64,000 nucleotides of DNA from the NCBI GenBank assembly GCA_002484335.1, contig DLJQ01000012.1, positions 119,877 through 183,876 on the forward strand, given 5' to 3'. This document shows positions 50,597 through 59,273 of the stretch, in pieces. A model generated the notes under the pieces. The model searched no databases, was not told where the DNA came from, and saw nothing but the letters and a program-made list of their open reading frames with translations. Numbering within the stretch: the stretch's first letter is position 1; the number at the start of each line of letters is the position of its first letter. Origin of the DNA: Flavobacteriales bacterium UBA7612 (lineage in GTDB: Bacteria > Bacteroidota > Bacteroidia > Flavobacteriales > Weeksellaceae). The position numbers and the translations under genes are program-made.

Positions 50597-51243
50597 AACT
50601 TCACAGAGAGGGAACAGCAATTTTAATAGGCTGTTTAATTATTTTTGCAATAGCTACAGTAGTTTTGCATCACTTTTTTCCAATTTATGGATTATATTTC
50701 GCTTTACCTTTATGGGTTTTGTATGGTTTTATTGTGTGGTTCTTTCGCAATCCTATTCGAGAATCAGATTCTTCAGAAAATTGTATAATTGCACCTGTTG
50801 ATGGTAAAGTAGTTGTACTTGAAGAAGTTTTTGAAAATGAATATTTAAATCAAAAATGTATTCAACTTTCAATCTTCATGACACCGCTTAATGTTCATGT
50901 TACTCGTTATCCAATCAATGGTAAAGTTATTTATTCTAAATACCATCCTGGAAAATTTTTAGTAGCTTTTCATCCAAAATCATCAGAATTAAACGAAAGA
51001 ACAACTGTCGTTGTTGAAAATGAAGATAAAACAAAAGTTCTTTTTAGACAAATCGCTGGTGCTGTAGCACGTAGAATTGTTTGTTACAGTAAAGAAAATG
51101 ATATTGCTGTCGCTGGAAAAGAATATGGATTTATAAAATTTGGTTCTCGTGTAGATATATTTTTACCTCTTGATACTGAAATCAATGTAAAAGTTGGAGA
51201 TAAAACCAAAGGAGGAATTCAAAAAATTGCTCAATTAAGATAA
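50593..51243 (+). CDS. psd: Phosphatidylserine decarboxylase proenzyme
   Basis: Psd converts phosphatidylserine to phosphatidylethanolamine using a pyruvoyl group made by self-cleavage. The 216-residue protein is the short (archaetidylserine-like) form. Residues 10-48 form two membrane helices. The core includes FMTPLNVHVTRYPINGKV and AFHPKSSELNERTTVV. Cleavage should occur between Gly184 and Ser185 in KFGSRVDIFLP, where FGSR replaces the LGST of E. coli. It overlaps cdsA by 4 bases, so the products of this step follow one another in the lipid pathway. Confidence 0.95.
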   Translation: MKLHREGTAILIGCLIIFAIATVVLHHFFPIYGLYFALPLWVLYGFIVWFFRNPIRESDSSENCIIAPVDGKVVVLEEVFENEYLNQKCIQLSIFMTPLNVHVTRYPINGKVIYSKYHPGKFLVAFHPKSSELNERTTVVVENEDKTKVLFRQIAGAVARRIVCYSKENDIAVAGKEYGFIKFGSRVDIFLPLDTEINVKVGDKTKGGIQKIAQLR

Positions 51244-51272
51244 ATCATTTAGTAGAAATCAATGTTTTTGAC

Positions 51273-51280
51273 TACTTTTG
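51273..51280 (+). promoter_or_regulatory. -7 box TACTTTTG for the His-rich lipoprotein
   Basis: TACTTTTG matches TAnnTTTG. It lies 44 bases before the ATG at 51325, within the frame extension that could otherwise be read as an earlier start. Confidence 0.45.
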
Positions 51281-51324
51281 TAGTAAACAATAGTAAAAAT
51301 AACCTTACAATAAATTTGTACGAC

Positions 51325-51594
51325 ATGAAAAAATTAACTCTTTTAGTAGCTATTGCAGCTCTTGCTACTTCTTGTAATTTCAAAGCAAGTGGAAATCATG
51401 GAGTAATAGAACTAGAACATGAGCCAGCTACTGCTGAAGAAATGCACCATAAAGTTGAACATGCTGAGCATGAAGAACACGAAGAGCATGTTGAAGCAGC
51501 AGAAGTTCATAAAGAAGAAGTAAAAGATTCTACGAAAGTTGCAACAGAAGAATCTGCTCAAGCAAAAGAAAATACAGAAAAAGCTGATCATTAA
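51325..51594 (+). CDS. Small His/Glu-rich lipoprotein
   Basis: This 89-residue protein has a lipoprotein signal (1-16, lipobox ATSC, Cys17) and a mature part that is mostly His, Glu, Ala and Lys, with a run of HxxE and EH pairs: HHKVEHAEHEEHEEHVEAAEVH. Such segments can hold Zn, Ni, Cu or Fe weakly. A metal buffer or a spacer helix are both possible. I take the ATG at 51325, directly before the signal peptide, because the -7 box at 51273-51280 lies after the earlier in-frame start at 51262. The terminator hairpin begins inside its last codons. Confidence 0.8.
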   Translation: MKKLTLLVAIAALATSCNFKASGNHGVIELEHEPATAEEMHHKVEHAEHEEHEEHVEAAEVHKEEVKDSTKVATEESAQAKENTEKADH

Positions 51595-51609
51595 GATTCA
51601 GCTTTTTTA
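51578..51609. terminator. Terminator overlapping the lipoprotein 3' end
   Basis: A 10-base stem (51578-51587 with 51598-51607) that holds the stop codon in its loop. T runs on both sides let it also serve the convergent HAD gene. Confidence 0.7.
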
Positions 51610-52230
51610 TTTTATTTCTATTTTTGATGAATAAAGATTAACATAGCTTTGTACAGTTTCTTTATTGGGTGAAATTAAATATATTTTTTTTGCATTTTTA
51701 GCCAATAAAATATCATCATTAGAATCTGTAAATAAAAAATCATATTCCTCATCGTTAGTAAGAAAGTTATTTTTAATTAAGTTAGATAATTTATTTTCTT
51801 TAAAATTATCTAAAAGCAATCCATTTTTTACGACAGATCCTACGATTAAAATAGTATCAATTTTTAAATAATTTTTTATGTATTTCTTTAAATATTTTTC
51901 TGGAGCAGCAGAAGAAATCGCTAAACTATAATTTAAATTATTTAACTTTATTAATTCATTTAATACATCATGATTAATATATTTATGTAATTTTTCACAA
52001 AAAATTATATCATATTTCTCTTCATAATTAAGTAATAACAATTCCTTCTTAAAATCTTTGTGAGATATTTTTTTTATTATTTTTCTTAAAAAAATTAAAT
52101 ACGATATTTTAAAAAATAATCTAAAATTAAATTTTCTTAAACTAATTATCCAAAGAAATAAAACCCAATAAGTAAATGAATTTACAGAGATTAAAGTTTT
52201 ATCAAAATCAAAAATTGCTTTTTTGTCCAT
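51607..52230 (-). CDS. HAD-IB-like phosphatase
   Basis: This 207-residue hydrolase is of the haloacid dehalogenase superfamily. Motif I is FDFDKTLIS (Asp8 and Asp10), motif II is AISSAAPEKYL, the lysine is near residue 145, and motif III is FLFTDSNDDILLA. The helical cap (about 15-85) contains several long hydrophobic stretches with many Phe, Leu and Lys, like enzymes that act near the membrane on lipid-linked or small phosphate esters. The start overlaps the upstream phosphoribosyltransferase by 23 bases, so both should work on one pathway. The substrate is unknown. Confidence 0.78.
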   Translation of the reverse strand: MDKKAIFDFDKTLISVNSFTYWVLFLWIISLRKFNFRLFFKISYLIFLRKIIKKISHKDFKKELLLLNYEEKYDIIFCEKLHKYINHDVLNELIKLNNLNYSLAISSAAPEKYLKKYIKNYLKIDTILIVGSVVKNGLLLDNFKENKLSNLIKNNFLTNDEEYDFLFTDSNDDILLAKNAKKIYLISPNKETVQSYVNLYSSKIEIK

Positions 52231-52801
52231 CCAATGACCAAGGGAATCTAATTAATACATCTGAATATAAATAATAATCTGGAATAATTGATGCTTTTGT
52301 ATCAGTAACTACAACAGATAAAGTTGTAATATTAATATCAGAATTAATATATTTATTAATTCCTTCTAGTACTTTTTTAAGAGTTGCACCAGAATCAACA
52401 GCATCATCAACAATCAATATTTTGTCATATTTCAAATAATCAATATCATTTGGTATAAATATATCTCTATGTAAATCCTTATTATTAATTAAAATTGAAT
52501 GCTCTAAAACTCTCAATTTATTTAATAGTAATTCAGGTAAAATATTAAGACCTTTCTTTAAAATAAATCTTGTTCTTTTATTTTTTTTAATTTTAGTTGA
52601 AGATCGTTGACATATGACTCCTACTAAATCTACTTTTTCTGATGTATAAGATTGTAACTTTTGTGCTACTATCTCAGCTAAAGGCATTCCTCCTTCTTTG
52701 ATACCTATAACTAAACACGTTGTATCATTATCTAAAAATTTAGAAATTTTATTCGTTAAAAATTTATCAAATAAATTATGATTAAAATTAAGTACTTCCA
52801 T
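52208..52801 (-). CDS. Phosphoribosyltransferase domain protein
   Basis: This 197-residue member of the type I phosphoribosyltransferase fold has the PRPP-binding signature ILIVDDAVDSGATLKKVL (about 128-145) and the pyrophosphate loop region GIKEGGMPLAE (about 34-44). The end LIRFPWSLDGQK resembles xanthine-guanine phosphoribosyltransferases, but the middle is different (CQRSSTKIKKNKRTRF), so I do not name a base. It overlaps the HAD phosphatase by 23 bases. The pair might transfer and then dephosphorylate a ribose phosphate, which is inference. It has no clear -7 box. Confidence 0.8.
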   Translation of the reverse strand: MEVLNFNHNLFDKFLTNKISKFLDNDTTCLVIGIKEGGMPLAEIVAQKLQSYTSEKVDLVGVICQRSSTKIKKNKRTRFILKKGLNILPELLLNKLRVLEHSILINNKDLHRDIFIPNDIDYLKYDKILIVDDAVDSGATLKKVLEGINKYINSDINITTLSVVVTDTKASIIPDYYLYSDVLIRFPWSLDGQKSNF

Positions 52802-53080
52802 TAAAATTTAGAATCAATCTAATATATTAACTAATATTGTCTATAACTATTGCTGTAAAACAAAAAAAATAAAATTTATTTTTTACTTATCTCTGTTGAA
52901 TTATGAATAATTTAATTACTAAGAAATAAGAGCACAATATATTACATTTATATCATAAAAAAAGGATGATAATTACATATTTTTTATTTATTTAACTTTT
53001 ATTTTATATATTAAATTAAATATTAATGTAATAGTAATATATTGAAAAAATAATTTATTAATCTTATTAACTCTCATTTT

Positions 53081-54490
53081 ATGTCTATTTGGAAAATTAA
53101 ACCATTATCAAAATTAATTGAAGATTCTAAAGAGTCTGATGGTGGTTTAAAAAGATCTCTTTCCTCAGGAGCTTTAATAGCTTTAGGTATTGGTGCTATT
53201 ATTGGCGCAGGTTTATTTAGTTTAACTGGAATTGCAGCTGCTGATCATGCTGGCCCTGCTGTAACATTATCATTTGTACTCGCTGCTGTTGGTTGTGCTT
53301 TCGCCGGACTTTGCTATGCTGAATTTGCATCAATGATACCTGTTGCAGGAAGTGCATATACATACTCTTATGCTACCATGGGAGAATTTGTTGCTTGGAT
53401 TATCGGTTGGGATTTAGTTTTAGAATATGCATTAGCTGCAGCAACCGTTAGTGTTAGTTGGTCGGCATATTTAGATAAATTACTACTCCAGTTTAATATT
53501 CATATTCCGCAAGAACTATTACATGCTCCTGCTGATGGAGGAATTGTAAATCTACCTGCGATTATTATTGTTTGTTTACTTTCTCTAGTTCTAATTAGAG
53601 GTACAAAAGAGTCTGCAATAATAAATAATATTTTAGTTATTTTAAAAATTACTGTTGTTATAGTGTTTATAGCTTTAGGCTGGAGCCATATAAACCCAGC
53701 TAACCATGTTCCGTTTATTCCTAAAAATATTCCTGGAACAGACTTTGGGGGGATGACTGGTATAGCAGCTGGAGCTGCAGTTGTATTCTTTTCTTTTGTT
53801 GGATTTGATGCAGTATCTACAGCTGCTCAGGAGGCTAAAAATCCTCAAAAGGGTATGCCTATTGGAATTTTAGGATCTTTAGTAATTTGTACTATACTAT
53901 ATGTATTATTTTCTTGGGTTATGACAGGCTTAGTTCCCTATACTGTATTTGCTGGTGATGCTTCACCTGCGGCTACAGCTTTTGCTGCAACTGGATATAC
54001 ATTTTTACAAACAATATTAATTATTGCTATTATTGCAGGATATACGTCTGTAATTTTAGTTATGCTACTTGGACAAAGTCGTGTTTTTTATAGTATGAGC
54101 AATGATGGTTTATTACCTCCATTTTTCTCAAATATCCATAAAAAGTTTCATACACCTTGGAAGACTAATTTATTTTTCTTAGTTTTTGTAAGTATTTTTT
54201 CAGGATTTGTCCCTATAAAAGAATTAGGTCATATGGTTAGTATAGGTACACTATTTGCTTTTTGTTTAGTTTGTGTTGGTATTATTGTTATGCGTAAAAA
54301 AATGCCTAATGCAGAAAGAAAATTTAAAGTTCCATTAGTTCCATTAATCCCTGTTTTAGGTGTTGTTGTATGTGTTTATTTAATGACTTCACTTACAAAA
54401 GAAAGTTGGTATAGACTTATAATATGGTTAATTATAGGTGTTTTTATTTATTTCTTTTATGGTAAAAAACATAGCAAAATTGATGATTAG
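53081..54490 (+). CDS. APC family amino-acid permease (CAT-like)
   Basis: This 469-residue transporter has 12 membrane helices and belongs to the amino acid-polyamine-organocation superfamily, closest by layout to cationic amino-acid transporters (YfnA/CAT type). The first helix has the unwound substrate site GIGAIIGAGLFSLTG (about 37-51), and the consensus continues with PAVTLSFVLAAVGCAFAGLCYAEFASMIPVAGSAYTYSYATMGE. Helix 6 has FFSFVGFDAVSTAAQEAKNPQKG. The short polar start (about 1-28) is cytoplasmic. It has its own terminator (54512-54550), and the 279-base AT-rich gap before it shows no clear promoter box. Substrate preference cannot be read from sequence. Confidence 0.92.
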   Translation: MSIWKIKPLSKLIEDSKESDGGLKRSLSSGALIALGIGAIIGAGLFSLTGIAAADHAGPAVTLSFVLAAVGCAFAGLCYAEFASMIPVAGSAYTYSYATMGEFVAWIIGWDLVLEYALAAATVSVSWSAYLDKLLLQFNIHIPQELLHAPADGGIVNLPAIIIVCLLSLVLIRGTKESAIINNILVILKITVVIVFIALGWSHINPANHVPFIPKNIPGTDFGGMTGIAAGAAVVFFSFVGFDAVSTAAQEAKNPQKGMPIGILGSLVICTILYVLFSWVMTGLVPYTVFAGDASPAATAFAATGYTFLQTILIIAIIAGYTSVILVMLLGQSRVFYSMSNDGLLPPFFSNIHKKFHTPWKTNLFFLVFVSIFSGFVPIKELGHMVSIGTLFAFCLVCVGIIVMRKKMPNAERKFKVPLVPLIPVLGVVVCVYLMTSLTKESWYRLIIWLIIGVFIYFFYGKKHSKIDD

Positions 54491-54511
54491 ATAAAAATAA
54501 TACATTCATAT

Positions 54512-54550
54512 AAAAAAATCAGATTAAAATTATTTTAATCTGATTTTTTT
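54512..54550. terminator. Bidirectional terminator, permease and PepSY genes
   Basis: A perfect 19-base stem (54512-54530 with 54532-54550) that includes A and T runs on both sides and lies between convergent genes. Confidence 0.85.
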
Positions 54551-54569
54551 TATATTTTAATATCAAATA

Positions 54570-55727
54570 TTATTTTTTCTTCTTAAACCACCATACTAGA
54601 AAACCTGTTATTGGTAATGAAGCTCCTATTAATGTTATAAAAAAATAAACTGCTCTTCCGAATAAACCTGCATATGAACCTATATGTAAATCATAATTTA
54701 ATTTTACAATTTTTCCCGCAAAATCTGCTTGATTAAATTCTTGTGCATAAATAGATCCATCATCTAATTTCTGTCCTGAATTTCTATCATAAGAAGCCAT
54801 TTTCATATCATAAAATTTACGATGAGATTGATATGAAAAAATATTGATTGTCGAAACCGAATCTTTTGGTATTGTGAAGTAATAACCTTTCAGTTTAGAA
54901 GATTTTATTGCATCTTCCCATGAAATATGCATCATTTCTGATAATTTATCAGGATTATAATTCGTTATATCGGATTTTAATTCTTTTGGTTTTTCTATTG
55001 ATTTTCCAAAAGATGTAGACCAATATAAAAATTTATTAAACCAAGGTAAACCATAAAACATACCTGTCATAGAAATAATGATTAATATAATTAAAGAGTA
55101 AAATCCTAATACATTATGTAAATCATAATTTAAACGTTTTGTTTTTGCCCCCCATTTTATTGTAAAACTTTGTTTTTTTATTGCTTTAGTCCATTTTTTG
55201 GGCCACCATAAAACTAAACCTGTAAGTAAAGTAATAAGAAAAATTAGTGTACTATAATTAATAATTGGTCTACCTATTTCTCTTGGTAACCAAAGTGTAC
55301 GGTGACCTTTTAAGGCCCAACTAAAAAAATCAAATTCTTTTTGAAAAGATGGTCTTTTTATAATTTCTTTTGAAAATGGATTCACATACAATAAGAAACC
55401 TGTATTTCTTTCTCCAAAACCTATTGCAGCTGCTTGTCCAGTCGGTCTCCAAATAAAAGTAGCTTCTTTATCTGGATATTCTTTTTTAGCTAATAAATAT
55501 AATTCACTAGGAGAAACCATTTGTAAACCCTCATCTCTTACTATTAACTCAGGATAAATAATATCTGATATTTCATCTTTAAAAGATAATATAGCTCCTG
55601 TAATAGCTATAATAACGATTATTATTCCAGAAAATAAGCCTAGCCACAAATGTAGCCAGGCTGATATTCGATAGAATAAACTTCTTTTATTTACTTTTTT
55701 TTTAACCTTACTCTGTCTTTTTTCCAT
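54570..55727 (-). CDS. PepSY-associated transmembrane protein
   Basis: This 385-residue inner-membrane protein is of the PepSY_TM family (PiuB-like). It has four helices: about 25-48 with WLHLWLGLFSGIIIVIIAITGA, 155-175, 205-228, and 355-380. A PepSY-type periplasmic region lies between the first two (KEYPDKEATFIWRPTG). Many such proteins are encoded with siderophore receptors and have been shown or suggested to reduce ferric siderophores. Here the TonB-dependent receptor ends 4 bases before its start, which supports that role. The conserved His residues in the helices (HLW, HRTLW, HNVLG, HIG) could bind haem. Confidence 0.9.
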   Translation of the reverse strand: MEKRQSKVKKKVNKRSLFYRISAWLHLWLGLFSGIIIVIIAITGAILSFKDEISDIIYPELIVRDEGLQMVSPSELYLLAKKEYPDKEATFIWRPTGQAAAIGFGERNTGFLLYVNPFSKEIIKRPSFQKEFDFFSWALKGHRTLWLPREIGRPIINYSTLIFLITLLTGLVLWWPKKWTKAIKKQSFTIKWGAKTKRLNYDLHNVLGFYSLIILIIISMTGMFYGLPWFNKFLYWSTSFGKSIEKPKELKSDITNYNPDKLSEMMHISWEDAIKSSKLKGYYFTIPKDSVSTINIFSYQSHRKFYDMKMASYDRNSGQKLDDGSIYAQEFNQADFAGKIVKLNYDLHIGSYAGLFGRAVYFFITLIGASLPITGFLVWWFKKKK

Positions 55728-55731
55728 TTTA

Positions 55732-58152
55732 TTAAAATGTATATGATAAGTTTAATTTAAATCCTAAAGGATTTACAACTCTCCAACCATAATGTGTATA
55801 ACTCCAAGCTCCTGGATAAAAACCTACATAATTATAACGATCTGTTACATTATTTACAAGAAGTGAGATTTGATAATTATTTTTTTGATATGACATTCCT
55901 AAATCAATTGAAAATAAATCATCTGGTAAAAATTTATGATCTTTAACAACTGGCCATACAGCTCGTTTTGCTTGATACTCATAACCAGCAGAAAATCCTA
56001 AACCTTCTAATTCTCCTTCTGTTATTGTATATTTTATCCAAGCATTAGAAATATGACGAGCTGTACCATACAACATACCTCCAATTTTTGTTGGATCATT
56101 ATCCTCTGTAACTTTAGCATCTGTATATGAGTAATTGAACATAATATTCCAATTTTTATTTATAGAACCATTTACATCCAACTCAATCCCTTTAGAAACT
56201 GCTTTTCCTGATTGCTCAGACATTCCTGGATAATCAGCTCCTGCAGAAGTAAGTATATTTGTTTTTGTAAGATGATATGCAGTTAAATTTGTCATTAATC
56301 GTCCTCCAAACCATGTTTTCTTCACTCCTATTTCTTTATTCTTACCATAAGAAGGATCTGCTGCACCTCCCCCTACAAGAACACCTACTTGCTCTTGAAA
56401 AGATTCATCATATAATGCATAGGCTGTAAAAGTAGGAGTTATCAAACCTGTTATACTAAAACGAGGTGTAAATGCATTATTTTTAACTTGTTTTCCACTA
56501 CTTGCTGCAGATTCTTTATTTGTAGAAGTATAACGAATACCTGCTGCAATTCTTAATTTATCATCTAAAAATCGTGCTTCATCCTGAATATGAAATGATG
56601 TATAAGAATAATTAGATAGATACATTGCTCCTCGTTCTCTTAAAGATTTAGAACGATCATATGTTGGAATCATATCCTTTGTTAAATTGCCATAAACAGG
56701 ATTATAAATATTGAAAATAACTTCACCTTTTTCATTTGTAGGTAGTTTACCTGAAGGATCTTTTATAGTTCCTGCAATTGACCAATCAGCGACATAGAAT
56801 TTTTTCCCCATATCTAAACCTGTTAATATATTGTGATTTACATTACCAGTTCTAAATTTACCTCTTGTAAAAACCTGACCTACAGTTGAAGTATTTAATG
56901 CATCTCCTATGCTTAAGTTTCTAACAACATCACCTTTTTTAACTCCTTTATCTGGATCATCCTTAAGAGCTATATTATTATACTGAGCATAAAGTGATGA
57001 ACCTTCCATCTCTGATCTTATGTAACCAAATTGAGCTGTTAATAGCCAATCTTGATTAAAATTATGGTTAATTGTCCCGTAAACATTATGTTCCCAAGAT
57101 TTTGTTGGGTCAATAATAGGGTCACTAAAAGTGAAAGATTTTTTAACTTCTTTAAAACCATCTATTCCATAAATATATTTAGAAAATCCTCCCGTATAAT
57201 TATTTTGAGAATAAATATATTCTAATGTTACATTTGTATCATCAGAAATGTTATACTTTAAAGATGGGTTTATAACAAATTGCTCATTATCTGTATATTG
57301 CTGAACATTTCCTTTTTTAGTTCCCATTAAGTTTAATCTCCCTAAAAACTTTCCATCTTTAGATAATACTTGATCTATATCAGCTGTAGCTCTATATAAA
57401 TTATAACTACCTAATGTCATTTGAACAGTTTTTTTATTGTTCCCCATTGGCTTTTTAGTCACTATGTTATAAAAACCTCCTGGTTGAGTATTTCCCATCA
57501 TGAAACCTGCAGGTCCTTTTACAAACTCTACTCTATCAACAAATGACATATCCTCTCTTAGTGGACCAAAACTACCACTAACATCCATACCATTTCTTAA
57601 ATTTGAAGCTTGAAAACCTCTGACAGCAATACCTACACTACCTTCTTCTTGATGAAGTATAGTTCTTACACCACTAACATTTCTTGATAAACCTTCTGCT
57701 GTTGTAAAAATCATTTGATCGTTTAATAATCTTTGATCAATAACTTGTATATTTTGTGGAGTTACTAATAAATTTTCTCCTAAACGTAATGTAGATGATG
57801 GAATTGTTGTTCTATTTGCAACGACATTTGCAGTTGATAATTGATAATCAACATCTGATCGAACAAAATTATATTTTATTGTATTATTACCATCTATAGT
57901 GAATGTATACGTGTCTAATATTTCTGGATCTTCTATATTAATTGTATAATTTCCTTTGGATAAATTATCAAATTTATAATTTCCTAAATTATTTGTATAT
58001 GTAACTTGCTCTCCATTATTTAACAATACTTTTGCATTTGCAACAATTTCATTATTTTGATTTGTTACTTTCCCTTCTACACTTCCTTTTTCTTGAGCCC
58101 ATGCAATTGCTGGTAAAGCAATTAAACTCAATAACATTTTCTTTCTTAACAT
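55732..58152 (-). CDS. TonB-dependent siderophore receptor
   Basis: This 806-residue outer-membrane receptor has a signal peptide (1-20), a carboxypeptidase-regulatory-like domain (about 22-95) as is usual in Bacteroidota, a plug (about 115-235, with SGVRTILHQEEGSVGIAVRGF and VEFVKGPAGFMMGNTQPGG), and a 22-strand barrel that ends in the terminal aromatic of KLNLSYTF. The plug motifs are of the siderophore-receptor subfamily (FhuA/FpvA-like). It is in an operon with the PepSY protein, and its promoter faces an AraC-type regulator. The ligand cannot be named, but a hydroxamate or ferrichrome-like compound is typical for this class. Confidence 0.93.
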   Translation of the reverse strand: MLRKKMLLSLIALPAIAWAQEKGSVEGKVTNQNNEIVANAKVLLNNGEQVTYTNNLGNYKFDNLSKGNYTINIEDPEILDTYTFTIDGNNTIKYNFVRSDVDYQLSTANVVANRTTIPSSTLRLGENLLVTPQNIQVIDQRLLNDQMIFTTAEGLSRNVSGVRTILHQEEGSVGIAVRGFQASNLRNGMDVSGSFGPLREDMSFVDRVEFVKGPAGFMMGNTQPGGFYNIVTKKPMGNNKKTVQMTLGSYNLYRATADIDQVLSKDGKFLGRLNLMGTKKGNVQQYTDNEQFVINPSLKYNISDDTNVTLEYIYSQNNYTGGFSKYIYGIDGFKEVKKSFTFSDPIIDPTKSWEHNVYGTINHNFNQDWLLTAQFGYIRSEMEGSSLYAQYNNIALKDDPDKGVKKGDVVRNLSIGDALNTSTVGQVFTRGKFRTGNVNHNILTGLDMGKKFYVADWSIAGTIKDPSGKLPTNEKGEVIFNIYNPVYGNLTKDMIPTYDRSKSLRERGAMYLSNYSYTSFHIQDEARFLDDKLRIAAGIRYTSTNKESAASSGKQVKNNAFTPRFSITGLITPTFTAYALYDESFQEQVGVLVGGGAADPSYGKNKEIGVKKTWFGGRLMTNLTAYHLTKTNILTSAGADYPGMSEQSGKAVSKGIELDVNGSINKNWNIMFNYSYTDAKVTEDNDPTKIGGMLYGTARHISNAWIKYTITEGELEGLGFSAGYEYQAKRAVWPVVKDHKFLPDDLFSIDLGMSYQKNNYQISLLVNNVTDRYNYVGFYPGAWSYTHYGWRVVNPLGFKLNLSYTF

Positions 58153-58160
58153 GTTAGTTA

Positions 58161-58232
58161 TTTAGAATTAGTTTAATTAAATTTGAGGCAAAAATAATTC
58201 TAAAAATCTTGTTAAAATTTAGGATTTAGAAT
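58161..58232. promoter_or_regulatory. Three TTTAGAAT boxes, candidate AraC-type operator
   Basis: The divergent gap between the TonB receptor and the AraC-type gene holds TTTAGAAT at 58161-58168 and 58225-58232, and its complement ATTCTAAA at 58197-58204. The last two face each other with a 20-base spacer, and the set flanks the -7 box of the receptor gene. Confidence 0.5.
58189..58196 (-). promoter_or_regulatory. -7 box TATTTTTG for the TonB receptor
   Basis: On the minus strand TATTTTTG matches TAnnTTTG, 36 bases before the receptor ATG and between the TTTAGAAT boxes. Confidence 0.45.
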
Positions 58233-58246
58233 AAAAACATTCGAAT

Positions 58247-59248
58247 ATGGGAGCAGTAGAAACTTATTCTACATCAGAGAAAGAATTTTTTAACTTTTTA
58301 AGTCAGAATAAAAATAATTATTTAAAAAATGAATTAGTAGAATTTCATGTAAATAAAATATTTAATAATTCTGATTTTGTTATAAATGAATATAAATATA
58401 CTTATTTTAAAGATTATACATTAAAATCTATTACAAATTCATCTAGTAAACATATTGAACTTGCTTTTATATTGAATGATGAAGTTATTGAAGATAAAAT
58501 AAATGATAAAAAAAATATTTATTTACCAAATCATAATTATATCTACTATACTCCTAATGGAGTTAATGTTGAAATTTATTATAAAAAGAATGTAACTTAT
58601 CGTAATTTAGATATCTATGTTTCTCCAGATTTTTTTCATGACTTTTTTGAAAAAACATCATACATTGATCCTTTTATATCATCAATTGATAGTAAAAAAT
58701 TTACACGTTTAATAAATGATGGAATTCCTATATCCCCACAAATGTTTTATGCTTTAAAAGAAATAAAAGAATGTGAATTAAAAGGAATATCAAAAGAATA
58801 TTTTATAAAAGCACGTATCATGTATCTTCTTCAATTGATTTTTGAATGGATTGATGAGAAGCTGTCTAATCAAAAAAAAGAAAATAATTCTAGATTAAAA
58901 AATGATGATATCAATATATTGAATGATATTCAAAATTTCATAAAAAAGAATCCTGAACAATATTACACAATTGAACAATTATCTAATCAATTTTACATAA
59001 ATGAATTTAAATTAAAAAAAGGATTCAAAGAATTATTTGGAATGGGAATTTATCAATTTTCATCACAAGTACATATGAAGTATGCATTAGAACTTTTAAA
59101 AAATAGTGATTTATCTATTAAAGAAATAGCATATAAAACAGGTTATTCTTCTTCATCTGCCTTTTCTGTTGCATTTAAAAAAGAATGTGGAGTCAATCCT
59201 AATAAAATAAGACAAAAAAAAGTAAATACAAAAAAGAGTAATTATTAA
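58247..59248 (+). CDS. AraC family regulator (PchR-like)
   Basis: This 333-residue protein has a variable N-terminal sensing domain (about 1-210) and a C-terminal AraC DNA-binding domain (about 225-330) with two helix-turn-helix motifs: YTIEQLSNQFYINEFKLKKGFKELFG and LSIKEIAYKTGYSSSSAFSVAFKKECGVNPNKIR. The layout and setting resemble PchR, which turns on siderophore uptake genes when the ferric siderophore is bound. It is divergent from the TonB receptor with a 94-base gap containing repeated TTTAGAAT boxes, so it probably regulates that operon and itself. The terminator (59231-59263) begins within its last codons. Confidence 0.9.
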   Translation: MGAVETYSTSEKEFFNFLSQNKNNYLKNELVEFHVNKIFNNSDFVINEYKYTYFKDYTLKSITNSSSKHIELAFILNDEVIEDKINDKKNIYLPNHNYIYYTPNGVNVEIYYKKNVTYRNLDIYVSPDFFHDFFEKTSYIDPFISSIDSKKFTRLINDGIPISPQMFYALKEIKECELKGISKEYFIKARIMYLLQLIFEWIDEKLSNQKKENNSRLKNDDINILNDIQNFIKKNPEQYYTIEQLSNQFYINEFKLKKGFKELFGMGIYQFSSQVHMKYALELLKNSDLSIKEIAYKTGYSSSSAFSVAFKKECGVNPNKIRQKKVNTKKSNY

Positions 59249-59263
59249 ATAATTACTCTTTTT
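59231..59263. terminator. Terminator overlapping the AraC gene end
   Basis: A perfect 13-base stem (59231-59243 with 59251-59263) with the stop codon in its loop. It also serves the convergent Nudix gene, as T runs lie on both sides. Confidence 0.8.
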
Positions 59264-59273
59264 TTGATATTTG

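Noticed and set aside
52802..53080. Origin-like AT-rich region before the permease gene
   Set aside because: It is very AT-rich with small A/T palindromes, but has no DnaA-box cluster and no replication gene nearby. It is treated as plain intergenic DNA.
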